From: Acidaminococcaceae bacterium
GTDB lineage: Bacteria > Bacillota > Negativicutes > Acidaminococcales > Acidaminococcaceae
Direction of reading: 5' to 3'
NCBI GenBank assembly: GCA_003512125.1
Contig: DOSQ01000032.1
Coordinates: forward strand, 1-9,515
Length of the DNA stretch: 9,515 bases
Of the stretch, positions 1-6,175 are shown piece by piece. Each line of letters opens with the position of its first letter. Position 1 is the stretch's first letter. The notes beneath the pieces are model-generated. The model was not told the origin of the DNA. It made no database searches and worked only from the letters and a program-made list of their open reading frames with translations. A program made the translations under genes and the position numbers.

Positions 1-271
1 TCAGCAATACATCCGGCCTGCGCCGATCCATAAGTTCAATAAACGCGCTGCGCAGCTTCCAGATATCCGGCAGTTTCCGCAACACCTCTACAAAACCCAT
101 CACACTATGATCCTTGATATCAAACAGCACCTCACCGCCCGCGTCGCGCAGGCAGTCGCCGCCCATTCCAAAGATTTCCGCTGCCGGATCCAGTTGTTTT
201 ACAGCACGGGCCACAGCGCCGGCATGCAGATCACCGGAAGCTTCTCCCGCAGAAATTAATATTTTGGTCAT
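1..271 (-). CDS. lpxB: Lipid-A-disaccharide synthase LpxB, N-terminal part (runs off left edge)
   Basis: Only the first 90 residues are in the window; the family is normally about 380 residues. I translated it from the ATG at 271-269. It begins MTKILISAGEASGDLHAGA, the glycine-rich N-terminal signature of LpxB (glycosyltransferase family 19), followed by a G-M-G-G-D segment near residues 34-38 and VMGFVEV near 57-63. LpxB joins UDP-2,3-diacylglucosamine to lipid X (2,3-diacylglucosamine-1-phosphate), releasing UDP and forming the tetra-acylated disaccharide at the inner face of the cytoplasmic membrane. Its lipid X substrate is the product of LpxI, encoded just upstream. A TGAGGT ribosome binding site sits about 5 nt before the ATG. 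A terminator and an extended -10 promoter separate it from lpxI, so it can be transcribed on its own. No frameshift is seen in the visible part. Confidence 0.96.
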   Translation of the reverse strand, partial: MTKILISAGEASGDLHAGAVARAVKQLDPAAEIFGMGGDCLRDAGGEVLFDIKDHSVMGFVEVLRKLPDIWKLRSAFIELMDRRRPDVLL

Positions 272-319
272 AATACCTCAATAATACAGGCAGCGAGGAA
301 AAACGAATGATACATTATC

Positions 320-338
320 TGTTCCGCAGTTGGGAACA
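320..338. repeat. 6-bp inverted repeat in the lpxB leader
   Basis: The plus strand reads TGTTCC, 7 nt, GGAACA: a perfect 6-bp dyad. It lies in the predicted untranslated leader of lpxB, about 50 nt before the start codon and about 50 nt after the extended -10 element. It could be a small RNA hairpin or a protein operator, or it could be chance. There is no U-tract, so it is not a terminator. Confidence 0.3.
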
Positions 339-389
339 TTTCCTGTCGCAGCCAACAATTATCCATTTTTATACATATTAAATCATCTT

Positions 390-398
390 ATTATAACA
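390..398 (-). promoter_or_regulatory. Extended -10 promoter candidate for lpxB
   Basis: The minus strand reads TGT followed by TATAAT, a perfect TGnTATAAT extended -10 element, with the hexamer at 395-390. The -35 position at 17-bp spacing is a poor TTTATT, which extended -10 promoters can tolerate. Transcription would start near 383, leaving a leader of roughly 110 nt before lpxB. The element begins only 1 nt after the T-tract of the lpxI terminator, so the two signals form a compact stop-then-restart junction. Whether it is active is inferred. Confidence 0.55.
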
Positions 399-431
399 CA
401 AAAAGGCAGCTGAATAAACCTTTCAGCTGCC
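397..431 (-). terminator. Rho-independent terminator after lpxI
   Basis: On the minus strand a perfect 10-bp stem (GGCAGCTGAA paired with TTCAGCTGCC, plus-strand 405-431, 7-nt loop) is followed directly by TTTTT and then GTG. It stands 62 nt downstream of the lpxI stop codon and before lpxB. The geometry is that of a standard intrinsic terminator with a fairly short U-tract, so some read-through into lpxB is possible. Confidence 0.85.
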
Positions 432-493
432 GATTCCATAAATATTTCATTTTTTATTATCTGCTTCAGCTTCTTTTATGGTCCCGCCTTTTA

Positions 494-1318
494 TCAGACT
501 AATTCAGATTCACTCACAGACACAATAGTAATCCCTTTTTCCTCAGCCATAGCCAGTGTGCGTTTGCGGTCAACCAGTAAGGTCCGTCCCGCTTCCACGA
601 CTATACCGGTAGCTCCCGCATGGATCATGGATGTCAGCGTGGTAGTTCCTACGCTGGGCATATCAAAACGGTTATCCTGGGCCGGTTTGGCTGTTTTAGC
701 AACCACTACGCCACCCTTGCCGAGAAAACCGCCCCGTAAAATACAGGCGTCCGTCCCTTCAATGGCTTCCAGGGCCATGACCGCCTGGTTTTTTACCACC
801 ACGGTCTGACCGATATCCAGCCGTCCCAGTTCCTTGGCCATACGGAAGCCGAACTGCATGTCCTTCCATTCCTGTTCCGTGGGCTTTCGCTTTGTCAGCA
901 CCCCCGGTTCAGGCAGAAGCGGCTGGATCAGCGCCGTCTGATCCATCACCTGCATGCCTGCGTCTTCAATCAGCTTTACGATTGCATTCATAATGGTATC
1001 GTCCTTCCGGTCCGGAAGGGATGCCAGCACACGTATTGTAGTCAAATCCGGAATCATAACCCCGTTTTTATATAAAACCTCTTTCGTAACCTTGCCAATC
1101 ATGGTTACATTTTTTACATCATGCTGTTTCAGTGTCTGCAAAATTTTTCCCACTTTGCCGACGTTAATCGTATAGAATACATCCGCATTTTCCGGCAGTT
1201 CCGGATCCGTATCTGCTACCACCGCTATCGCTACAACCCGATAGCCCAGTTTTTTTGCAGACTGCGCCACATCTACCGGAAGATGGCCAATGCCGGCCAG
1301 CAAGCCCAAAGTTTCCAT
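494..1318 (-). CDS. lpxI: UDP-2,3-diacylglucosamine pyrophosphatase LpxI
   Basis: This 274-residue protein matches the LpxI (DUF1009) family in length and layout. It has an N-terminal glycine-containing start (LGLLAGIGHLP), a middle region with MIGKVTKE near 73-80, and the conserved C-terminal block KPAQDNRFDMPSVG at 211-224. LpxI cleaves UDP-2,3-diacylglucosamine to lipid X and UMP in the cytoplasm, the step done by LpxH in E. coli. In Caulobacter LpxI one aspartate is catalytic; D215 or D219 in the QDNRFD block is the likely counterpart (inference). The ATG at 1318 is preceded by AGGCGGTG at about 5 nt. It lies between lpxA (84 nt upstream, with a hairpin in the gap) and lpxB, the enzyme that uses its product. 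Nothing suggests decay of the gene. Confidence 0.95.
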   Translation of the reverse strand: METLGLLAGIGHLPVDVAQSAKKLGYRVVAIAVVADTDPELPENADVFYTINVGKVGKILQTLKQHDVKNVTMIGKVTKEVLYKNGVMIPDLTTIRVLASLPDRKDDTIMNAIVKLIEDAGMQVMDQTALIQPLLPEPGVLTKRKPTEQEWKDMQFGFRMAKELGRLDIGQTVVVKNQAVMALEAIEGTDACILRGGFLGKGGVVVAKTAKPAQDNRFDMPSVGTTTLTSMIHAGATGIVVEAGRTLLVDRKRTLAMAEEKGITIVSVSESELV

Positions 1319-1343
1319 TGATACACCGCCTGTTTCATAAACG

Positions 1344-1371
1344 AAAGGCAGCGAAACAATCCGCTGCCTCT
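1344..1371 (-). terminator. Hairpin in the lpxA-lpxI gap, possible weak attenuator
   Basis: The minus strand has AGGCAGCG paired with CGCTGCCT (8 bp perfect, plus-strand 1346-1369), extendable by a G-U and an A-T pair, with an 8-nt loop. Only TTT then CGTTT follows, so it is weak as a terminator. It stands 25 nt before the lpxI start and could lower lpxI relative to lpxA or protect the 3' end of lpxA mRNA. Read-through is needed for lpxI, since I see no good promoter in this gap. Confidence 0.45.
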
Positions 1372-1401
1372 GTTATTATTTTTTGTCATTCATTTCTGAT
1401 C

Positions 1402-2205
1402 TTATTTCCGCGTATGGATAATGCCCCGTTCTGCATTACGCAGGAAGCGCATCAGATGTTCAACCGGTTCGCTGCTGTCCAATTCCTGTTCCATGGTAGC
1501 AACAGCTTCTTCTAATGAAAGCCCGCTGCGATACAAGATACGGAACGCCTTTTTCAACTGAGTGCGGATTTCCAGCGGCATCCCGGCACGGGCCAGTCCC
1601 ACACTGTTCAGCCCTGCCACAAACGCAGGATCGCCTGCTACCAGCATAAACGGTGGAATATCCTGGGATATCCGGCTCATACCGCCAGCCATGGCATTCC
1701 GTCCGATACGGCAGAACTGATGCACAGCAGCCAGGCCGCCGATAACCGCCCGGTCTTCCACCACCACATGTCCCGCGAGAGTAGCCACATTAGACATGAT
1801 TACATTGTTTCCTACGATGCAGTTATGGGCAATGTGGGTATAAGCCATCATCAGAATGTCGTTACCGATACGGGTCTCATTACCTTCCCCGCAGGCACGG
1901 CTTACAGTTACGCATTCACGGAAAACACCGCGGTCACCGATGACCGTATAGCTGCGTTCTCCCTTAAATTTCAAATCCTGCGGAACACTGCCGATAGAAG
2001 CGCCCGGGAAAAACTGGCAGTCTTTGCCAATTGTCGTATACGGGTGAATCACTACATGCGGACCAACAATGCAGCCATCCCCCAGTACAACATCGTGTTT
2101 GATAACCGCATACGGGCCAATTACTACATTTTTACCGATTTCCGCGCCCTTTTCAATAATCGCTGTCTCATGTATCTTCTGTAATGGTGTAACAATCGCC
2201 GCCAT
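1402..2205 (-). CDS. lpxA: UDP-N-acetylglucosamine O-acyltransferase LpxA
   Basis: LpxA performs the first lipid A step, moving a 3-hydroxyacyl chain from acyl carrier protein to the 3-OH of UDP-GlcNAc. The 267 residues (family about 255-265) show left-handed beta-helix hexapeptide repeats from about 10 to 190 and a helical C-terminal domain after about 200. Landmarks are AHN with the expected catalytic base H127 (E. coli H125), H124, AGH146, VHQF with H162, and SQDIPP at 180-185. G175 lies 13 residues after the VHQF histidine, matching E. coli G173 of the acyl-chain ruler. The start has a GAGGGAG ribosome binding site 7 nt upstream. A promoter candidate lies in the 165-nt gap after fabZ, so lpxA-lpxI may form its own unit as well as being read from upstream. 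LpxD is a paralog, but LpxD carries an extra N-terminal domain that is absent here. Confidence 0.97.
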   Translation of the reverse strand: MAAIVTPLQKIHETAIIEKGAEIGKNVVIGPYAVIKHDVVLGDGCIVGPHVVIHPYTTIGKDCQFFPGASIGSVPQDLKFKGERSYTVIGDRGVFRECVTVSRACGEGNETRIGNDILMMAYTHIAHNCIVGNNVIMSNVATLAGHVVVEDRAVIGGLAAVHQFCRIGRNAMAGGMSRISQDIPPFMLVAGDPAFVAGLNSVGLARAGMPLEIRTQLKKAFRILYRSGLSLEEAVATMEQELDSSEPVEHLMRFLRNAERGIIHTRK

Positions 2206-2257
2206 CTTCTCACTCCCTCTGATATTTGCTCAAGCATCAAGAAGTATTACTTTAACA

Positions 2258-2287
2258 AATATACTCTTCAAATACGACGTTTTTCAA
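2258..2287 (-). promoter_or_regulatory. Sigma-A/sigma-70-type promoter candidate for lpxA-lpxI
   Basis: On the minus strand TTGAAA (2287-2282, 5 of 6 to TTGACA) is followed after 18 bp by TATATT (2263-2258, 5 of 6 to TATAAT). A run of eight A residues sits just upstream of the -35, at 2302-2295, in the place of an UP element. Transcription would begin near 2251, giving a leader of about 45 nt to the lpxA ATG. The stretch is very AT-rich, which makes chance promoter matches more likely, so the call is moderate. Confidence 0.55.
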
Positions 2288-2311
2288 CATTTGATTTTTT
2301 TTCGTATTTGA
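2268..2311. repeat. 10-bp inverted repeat around the lpxA promoter -35
   Basis: TCAAATACGA at 2268-2277 and TCGTATTTGA at 2302-2311 are perfect reverse complements separated by 24 nt. One arm lies in the spacer of the lpxA promoter candidate and the other just upstream of its -35. A third ATTTGA half-motif lies between the arms at 2289-2294. No U-tract follows, so this is not a terminator. The position suits a two-site operator, but I cannot assign a regulator. Confidence 0.45.
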
Positions 2312-2370
2312 TGATATTTCGCATATATTTACGATTATCTAAGAATTAATCTGTACTTTTACTCTTTTTC

Positions 2371-2820
2371 TTAATTTTTCTCGATTTTATCCTGAAGAGC
2401 AAAGAAACAATCACATTCGCAGGCCGGTTCCCCGTCAACTTTTCCTTCGCAATGGATCACGCCCATGTTACCGTGGATCTTCACTACTTCCGCCCGGGTC
2501 ACCACCTGATCCCCAGGCACCACCTGTTTATGGAAACGGACTTTGTCGATTTTGGCAAATACAGCAATCTTTCCCCTGTTTTCCGGCGGATACAGCATGG
2601 CCACACCACCCACCTGGGCCATCGCTTCAATCAGAAGCACCCCTGGCATAATGGGTTCGTCCGGGAAATGTCCCAGAAACTGTAACTCATTAGCCGTAAT
2701 ATTTTTAACACCGACAGCCCATTTCATGGGTTCCAGATCCAGGATCCTGTCTACCAGCAACATGGGAAAACGGTGCGGCAGAATTTTTTTGATTTCAATA
2801 ATATCCAGTGTAATTGCCAT
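2371..2820 (-). CDS. fabZ: 3-hydroxyacyl-[acyl-carrier-protein] dehydratase FabZ
   Basis: FabZ dehydrates 3-hydroxyacyl-ACP to trans-2-enoyl-ACP in the cytoplasmic fatty acid elongation cycle, using the same 3-hydroxyacyl-ACP pool that LpxA and LpxD draw on. At 149 residues it has the usual single hot-dog fold length. Family motifs are LPHRFPMLLVDR at 14-25 and LGHFPDEPIMPGVLLIEAMAQ at 49-69, with catalytic H51 and E65. The ATG overlaps the lpxC stop by 1 nt (TAATG), and its AGGGAGGG ribosome binding site lies inside the last codons of lpxC, so translation is probably coupled. Clustering of fabZ with lpx genes is common. FabA is excluded by the length and by the glutamate in the second active-site motif. 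Confidence 0.97.
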   Translation of the reverse strand: MAITLDIIEIKKILPHRFPMLLVDRILDLEPMKWAVGVKNITANELQFLGHFPDEPIMPGVLLIEAMAQVGGVAMLYPPENRGKIAVFAKIDKVRFHKQVVPGDQVVTRAEVVKIHGNMGVIHCEGKVDGEPACECDCFFALQDKIEKN

Positions 2821-3650
2821 TATTTACCCTCCCTGTAAGCGATAATTTGTTTTGCTAACTGCGAATTATAAGAATGTCCTGATTTAACTGCAATAATGTG
2901 CCCTTTCCATGGCCCGATCAGGGACAGGTCCCCTAATACGTCCAAAATTTTATGACGCACCAGTTCGTCAGGAAAACGAGGCACAGACAGACATTTGGTA
3001 TCATCGTATACCAACGCGTTTTCCAGATTGCCGCCCAGCCCCAGGCCCATCTTCCGCATCTGTTCCACTTCCCGCATAAAACCGATGGTACGGGCCGGCG
3101 CAATTTCCTTTAAAAAAGTCTCTTCCTCCAACAGCACGTCATAGTACTGGGTTCCCAGCAGCGGATGGGCATTGACAGAGGTGAAGGAGATGCGCATCCC
3201 GTCATAGGGAAGCATGGCGATAAATTTGTCTCCGTCATACACAGAGAACGATTTATCCACCGCGTATACCTTTTTCTCTGCATCCTGTTCCTTTCGTCCG
3301 GCTTTTTTTACCAGCTGCGCAAACACAAGACCACTGCCGTCCGTCACAGGTGGCTCCGGCGCATCCATCTCGATCCGGCAGTTATCGATTCCCATGGCAA
3401 ATAATGCTCCCAGCAGGTGCTCTACCGTAAAGACCTGGGCGTCGTTTTCGCTCAGGGTCGTAGCCTTCAATGTGGAAGTCACCAGCTCCGCCCGCGCATG
3501 AATTTCCGGCTGCCCCGGCAGATCTGTCCGGACAAACACGATACCTGTATCCGGGTTTCCGGGTTTTAACGTCATAATCACGTCTTCCCCGGAATGCAGC
3601 CCTGCTCCGGAATAACTCACTCCGGCCGCCAATGTTACCTGTTTTTCCAT
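2820..3650 (-). CDS. lpxC: UDP-3-O-acyl-N-acetylglucosamine deacetylase LpxC
   Basis: LpxC is the zinc-dependent, committed deacetylation step of lipid A synthesis. The 276 residues show both repeated domains. Zinc ligands are H78 (in TVEHLL), H233 and D237 (in RHKILDVLGDL). Catalytic E77 and H259 (in SGHS) are present, as is the conserved DAPEPPVTDGSG at 96-107. It is shorter than the 305-residue E. coli enzyme and close to the Aquifex one. It ends AYREGK and so lacks the C-terminal tail that marks E. coli LpxC for FtsH. A TTGAGGGT ribosome binding site lies 6 nt before the ATG. It starts 18 nt after the lpxL-type gene and overlaps fabZ by 1 nt. It is not fused to FabZ, unlike in Bacteroidetes. 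Confidence 0.97.
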   Translation of the reverse strand: MEKQVTLAAGVSYSGAGLHSGEDVIMTLKPGNPDTGIVFVRTDLPGQPEIHARAELVTSTLKATTLSENDAQVFTVEHLLGALFAMGIDNCRIEMDAPEPPVTDGSGLVFAQLVKKAGRKEQDAEKKVYAVDKSFSVYDGDKFIAMLPYDGMRISFTSVNAHPLLGTQYYDVLLEEETFLKEIAPARTIGFMREVEQMRKMGLGLGGNLENALVYDDTKCLSVPRFPDELVRHKILDVLGDLSLIGPWKGHIIAVKSGHSYNSQLAKQIIAYREGK

Positions 3651-3668
3651 ATAAATACCCTCAACATT

Positions 3669-4559
3669 CTATTTTTTCACTTTAAACCGCTTCTTGCCGT
3701 CTTTCCACCGGTCATGCACCCAAAACCACATGGGTGGATTGTTGCGGATTTCCTGTTCCAAAATTTTCGTTAATTTTTTTGTTACCTGATAAAGATCCTC
3801 GTCCTTATCTGTTGTCTTTTCCGCATACAGCGGCGGATAGATTTTGGCCCGGCAGCTGCCATCTGCATCATAATGCATAAAAATCGGCAGAATCGGGCAG
3901 CCAAAGGTACGACTGAATACGGCAGGTCCTGCCGGTGTGATAGATTCTTTGCCGAAAAGGCTGATTTTTATACCGGTATTGTTAGAATCCTGATCAAACA
4001 GGATCCCAAGCAGGTGCTTTTCCTTAAGATACCGGCCCATGGCCAGCACCCCTTCCTTGCCACGGTTATAGGCAACTTTCTGCCCGACAATTTCCCTGTA
4101 TTCGTTAATAAAGCGATCCATTGCACTGTTGTTTTGCTTTCGGGCTATGCTCAACATAGGATAACCGTGCAAGGCCACGTTGGCCCCCAGTAATTCCCAG
4201 TTGCCAAAATGGCCGGTACACATCAGGGCACCTTTTCCCTTTGCGTAAGCTTCTTCCAGATATTCCAGTCCGTCCGTTTTTACAACATCTTGAATTGTGT
4301 CCGGTTTCAGTAACGGAAAACGCAATACTTCAATAACCATACGCCCAAACTTGACCACGCTCTCAACAGCAATCTTTTCGGCTTCTTCCGGCGGTACGTG
4401 GAGACATTCCTGCACATTGGCCGCTGCCATTTTCATACGCCATTCCGGCACAAACAACAGCGCCATCCTCCCCAGCACACTGCCAAAGGCCATTCCCACC
4501 CTCCGGGGAAGCAGGCAGAAAATTTTGCTAAGCAGTTTCATTACATAATATGCCAGCAT
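3669..4559 (-). CDS. lpxL: Lipid A late acyltransferase, LpxL/HtrB family
   Basis: This is a 296-residue member of the LpxL/LpxM (HtrB/MsbB) lysophospholipid acyltransferase family. An N-terminal hydrophobic stretch (about 1-37) would hold it at the inner membrane. The catalytic HX4E motif is H117-F-G-N-W-E122, followed by FDQDSN at 188-193 with its acidic pair, and by MWFWVHDRWK near 277-286, all typical of the family. It transfers a secondary acyl chain to a hydroxyacyl chain of the lipid A precursor. Which position and chain length cannot be told from sequence, and in E. coli this step follows Kdo addition. It starts 12 nt after lpxD, with TGGAGT about 4-5 nt before the ATG. M7 is a possible alternative start with less ribosome-binding support. 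The symbol denotes family membership; LpxM- or LpxP-like specificity is not excluded. Confidence 0.9.
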   Translation of the reverse strand: MLAYYVMKLLSKIFCLLPRRVGMAFGSVLGRMALLFVPEWRMKMAAANVQECLHVPPEEAEKIAVESVVKFGRMVIEVLRFPLLKPDTIQDVVKTDGLEYLEEAYAKGKGALMCTGHFGNWELLGANVALHGYPMLSIARKQNNSAMDRFINEYREIVGQKVAYNRGKEGVLAMGRYLKEKHLLGILFDQDSNNTGIKISLFGKESITPAGPAVFSRTFGCPILPIFMHYDADGSCRAKIYPPLYAEKTTDKDEDLYQVTKKLTKILEQEIRNNPPMWFWVHDRWKDGKKRFKVKK

Positions 4560-4571
4560 AGAGACTCCAGA

Positions 4572-5597
4572 TCACTTCCTTTTTTTCAGTTCGGCAATTT
4601 CTTTTTGAAGATTTCTGACAGTTTTCATAAGTTCGCCGATCTTGCGCAGTTTTGACTGCTGCCGCAGCCATTCTACATGAGACATATGAGGGAACCCGGC
4701 CAGTACCTGATTGTCCCCTACATTTCCGATAACGCCGCATCTTCCTGCCATAGTATTATTATTGCCAATAGTAATATGCCCGACAGTAGCAGACTGCCCG
4801 CCAAACGTATTATTGTTACCGATGGTCACACTGCCGGGAATACCCACGAGTGCCACGAACAGGTTATTTTCCCCGACCACGTCGTTATGTCCCAGATGTA
4901 CCAGATTATCCAGTTTGGTCCCATTGCCTACAATCGTACTGCCAACAGTTGCCCGGTCAATGCAGGAATTACATCCAATTTCCACATCGTCGCCCAACAC
5001 AACGTTCCCTGTCTGCTGCACCTTATTATGTTTTCCGTTATTTGTTACAAAGCCAAAACCGTCGCCGCCAATCACGCAGCCGGGCTGCAGGATATTCCGG
5101 TTGCCGATGATGCAGTCTTCCCGTACGGTTACGTTAGGATAAATCACGCAGTCGCTGCCAACTTTTACATGCCGCCCAATATATGCATGGGCATAAATCA
5201 CCGTATTATCCCCGATTTCCGCACCGGTTTCCACGACAGCAAAAGGCTGAATCGCAACATTATTACCAACTTTTGCATCCTCTGCCACATACGCCTGTGG
5301 GCTGATCACCCGGACTACCTCTTCCCTGGGCCGGAACAGTTCCAGCAATTCGGCAAAAGCCTGCTTGGGATTATTAACCCTGATTACTGGGCGTTCCAAT
5401 TTACGGTCTTCCGGGGCCAGTATCATAGCGCCAGCCCGGCTTTTATGGCAGAATTCCACATATGGCGGTACAGCAAACGAGATTTCTGTCGGTCCCGCTT
5501 CTACCAGCCCGTTTACACCGGTAATACGCATCGCAGGGTCATCATTCTCCAGCTTACCGTGCAAGAAAGCAGCCAGCTCCTGTAATGTTTTTTCCAT
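4572..5597 (-). CDS. lpxD: UDP-3-O-(3-hydroxyacyl)glucosamine N-acyltransferase LpxD
   Basis: LpxD adds the second hydroxyacyl chain, to the 2-amino group exposed by LpxC. The 341 residues divide into an N-terminal uridine-binding domain (about 1-100, with ITGVNGLVEAGPTEISF), a hexapeptide-repeat left-handed beta helix (about 101-300, many I-G-x-N triplets), and a C-terminal helix or coiled coil (311-341) ending in KKRK. H237 in HLGHND is the expected catalytic base (E. coli H239). GGDGFGF at 177-183 is a family signature. Length equals E. coli LpxD. The ribosome binding site AAGGGG is rather far (11 nt) from the ATG. A strong terminator lies upstream, so expression depends on read-through or on a promoter I cannot clearly see. 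The N-terminal domain separates it from LpxA. Confidence 0.97.
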   Translation of the reverse strand: MEKTLQELAAFLHGKLENDDPAMRITGVNGLVEAGPTEISFAVPPYVEFCHKSRAGAMILAPEDRKLERPVIRVNNPKQAFAELLELFRPREEVVRVISPQAYVAEDAKVGNNVAIQPFAVVETGAEIGDNTVIYAHAYIGRHVKVGSDCVIYPNVTVREDCIIGNRNILQPGCVIGGDGFGFVTNNGKHNKVQQTGNVVLGDDVEIGCNSCIDRATVGSTIVGNGTKLDNLVHLGHNDVVGENNLFVALVGIPGSVTIGNNNTFGGQSATVGHITIGNNNTMAGRCGVIGNVGDNQVLAGFPHMSHVEWLRQQSKLRKIGELMKTVRNLQKEIAELKKRK

Positions 5598-5642
5598 AGT
5601 TATTACAACCCCTTGTTTTTATTTAACAGACATTATTCTCAT

Positions 5643-5678
5643 AAAGGAAAAAAGCGGACGGACGTGACTCCGCCCGCT
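5643..5678 (-). terminator. Rho-independent terminator between the OmpH-type genes and lpxD
   Basis: The minus strand has AGCGGGCGGA paired with TCCGTCCGCT (10 bp, one G-U pair, plus-strand 5653-5678, 6-nt loop). The stem ends in a run of six T followed by CC and TTT. It is GC-rich and well formed, and it lies 68 nt after the stop codon of the third OmpH-type gene and 46 nt before lpxD. It should end most transcripts coming from the ompH promoter. Confidence 0.88.
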
Positions 5679-5711
5679 ACGGGTGATACAAAATACTTCT
5701 CGCATAGTTTG

Positions 5712-5744
5712 GCAGGTTATACATGATACATGTTCCGCACCTGC
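5712..5744. repeat. Nested inverted repeat right after the third OmpH-type gene
   Basis: GCAGGT at 5712-5717 is the reverse complement of ACCTGC at 5739-5744, and inside them ACAT (5721-5724) pairs with ATGT (5730-5733). The structure begins 1 nt past the TAA stop. No U-tract follows, so it is more like an mRNA 3'-end stem or a chance structure than a terminator; the true terminator is about 30 nt further on. Confidence 0.3.
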
Positions 5745-5745
5745 A

Positions 5746-6153
5746 TTACTTCATCTTTTTAATAACTTCATCAGTCACATCCACACCGCCGGAAGGAACT
5801 GCATCCTTGACCAGGACAGCGCTGAGGTTCTTTTCTTTGGAAACTTCAGTCAAAGCAGTGTCCAGGCTTGCCTTCAGCTTGTTCTGTGCTTCAGAGGATG
5901 CCACCTGCATCTGGGCCCTTTTATCCTGAACGATTTTTTCTGCTTCTTCCCTGCTCTTCCCCTCGGTCTCTTTCTGCATCTGTTCCTGTAGCTCTTTGGC
6001 TTTCTTCTCCAGGTCTTCTTTGATTGTCTTTACGGCCGGCGCCTCGGCTTCCACTTTTTTAATATCTACTACCCCAAAGGCAGCATTACGTCCGCTGCAG
6101 CCAACTGCCAGCAATGCACAGACTATCATAAGACAAGCTAATACTTTTTTCAT
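5746..6153 (-). CDS. Small OmpH/Skp-family lipoprotein
   Basis: The 135-residue product begins with a lipoprotein signal: KK, a hydrophobic run, then LAVGC with C19 as the acylated residue (alanine at -3 is less usual but fits the relaxed lipobox). The mature part is OmpH-like: GVVDIKKVEAEAP at 27-39, a charged coiled coil (about 40-100), and a C-terminal block VDVTDEVIKKM at 124-134. These ends match the two upstream paralogs. Skp/OmpH proteins are trimeric periplasmic chaperones for unfolded barrel proteins; a lipid anchor would fix this one to a membrane. The ribosome binding site GGGAGG lies 13 nt before the ATG, longer than usual, and another ATGATG falls between them out of frame, so translation may be modest. 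It is third in a row, 22 nt after the large lipoprotein gene, and is followed by a terminator. Confidence 0.85.
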   Translation of the reverse strand: MKKVLACLMIVCALLAVGCSGRNAAFGVVDIKKVEAEAPAVKTIKEDLEKKAKELQEQMQKETEGKSREEAEKIVQDKRAQMQVASSEAQNKLKASLDTALTEVSKEKNLSAVLVKDAVPSGGVDVTDEVIKKMK

Positions 6154-6175
6154 TTTCTATCATCATCCTCCCGAA

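Noticed and set aside
320..338. LexA/SOS-type operator in the lpxB leader
   Set aside because: The half-sites are in the opposite orientation (GTTC...GAAC) and wrong spacing compared with the Gram-positive GAAC-N4-GTTC box.
404..496. Possible tiny genes after lpxI on the minus strand (a start-less frame ending EAEADNKK, and a 19-codon frame through the terminator)
   Set aside because: The first has no start codon. The second overlaps the terminator stem and has no ribosome binding site.
1720..2184. Plus-strand open frame opposite lpxA
   Set aside because: A shadow of the beta-helix repeats of lpxA; no family resemblance.
2242..2252. AAGTATTACTT palindrome near the lpxA transcript start as a FapR-type site
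   Set aside because: It only shares a short A-G-T-A/T-A-C-T core; the stretch is AT-rich and the match falls short of the longer FapR operator.
4677..5585. Plus-strand open frame of about 300 codons opposite lpxD
   Set aside because: It lies wholly antisense to an intact lpxD. The repetitive hexapeptide codons (I-G-N) leave few stops on the other strand. Its translation has no recognisable domain and no ribosome binding site context.
6086..6166. 26-codon frame starting at ATGATG inside the spacer before the small OmpH-type lipoprotein gene
   Set aside because: Its ATGs are only 0-3 nt from the ribosome binding site, too close for good initiation, and the peptide has no recognisable character. 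The real start gives a proper lipoprotein signal.
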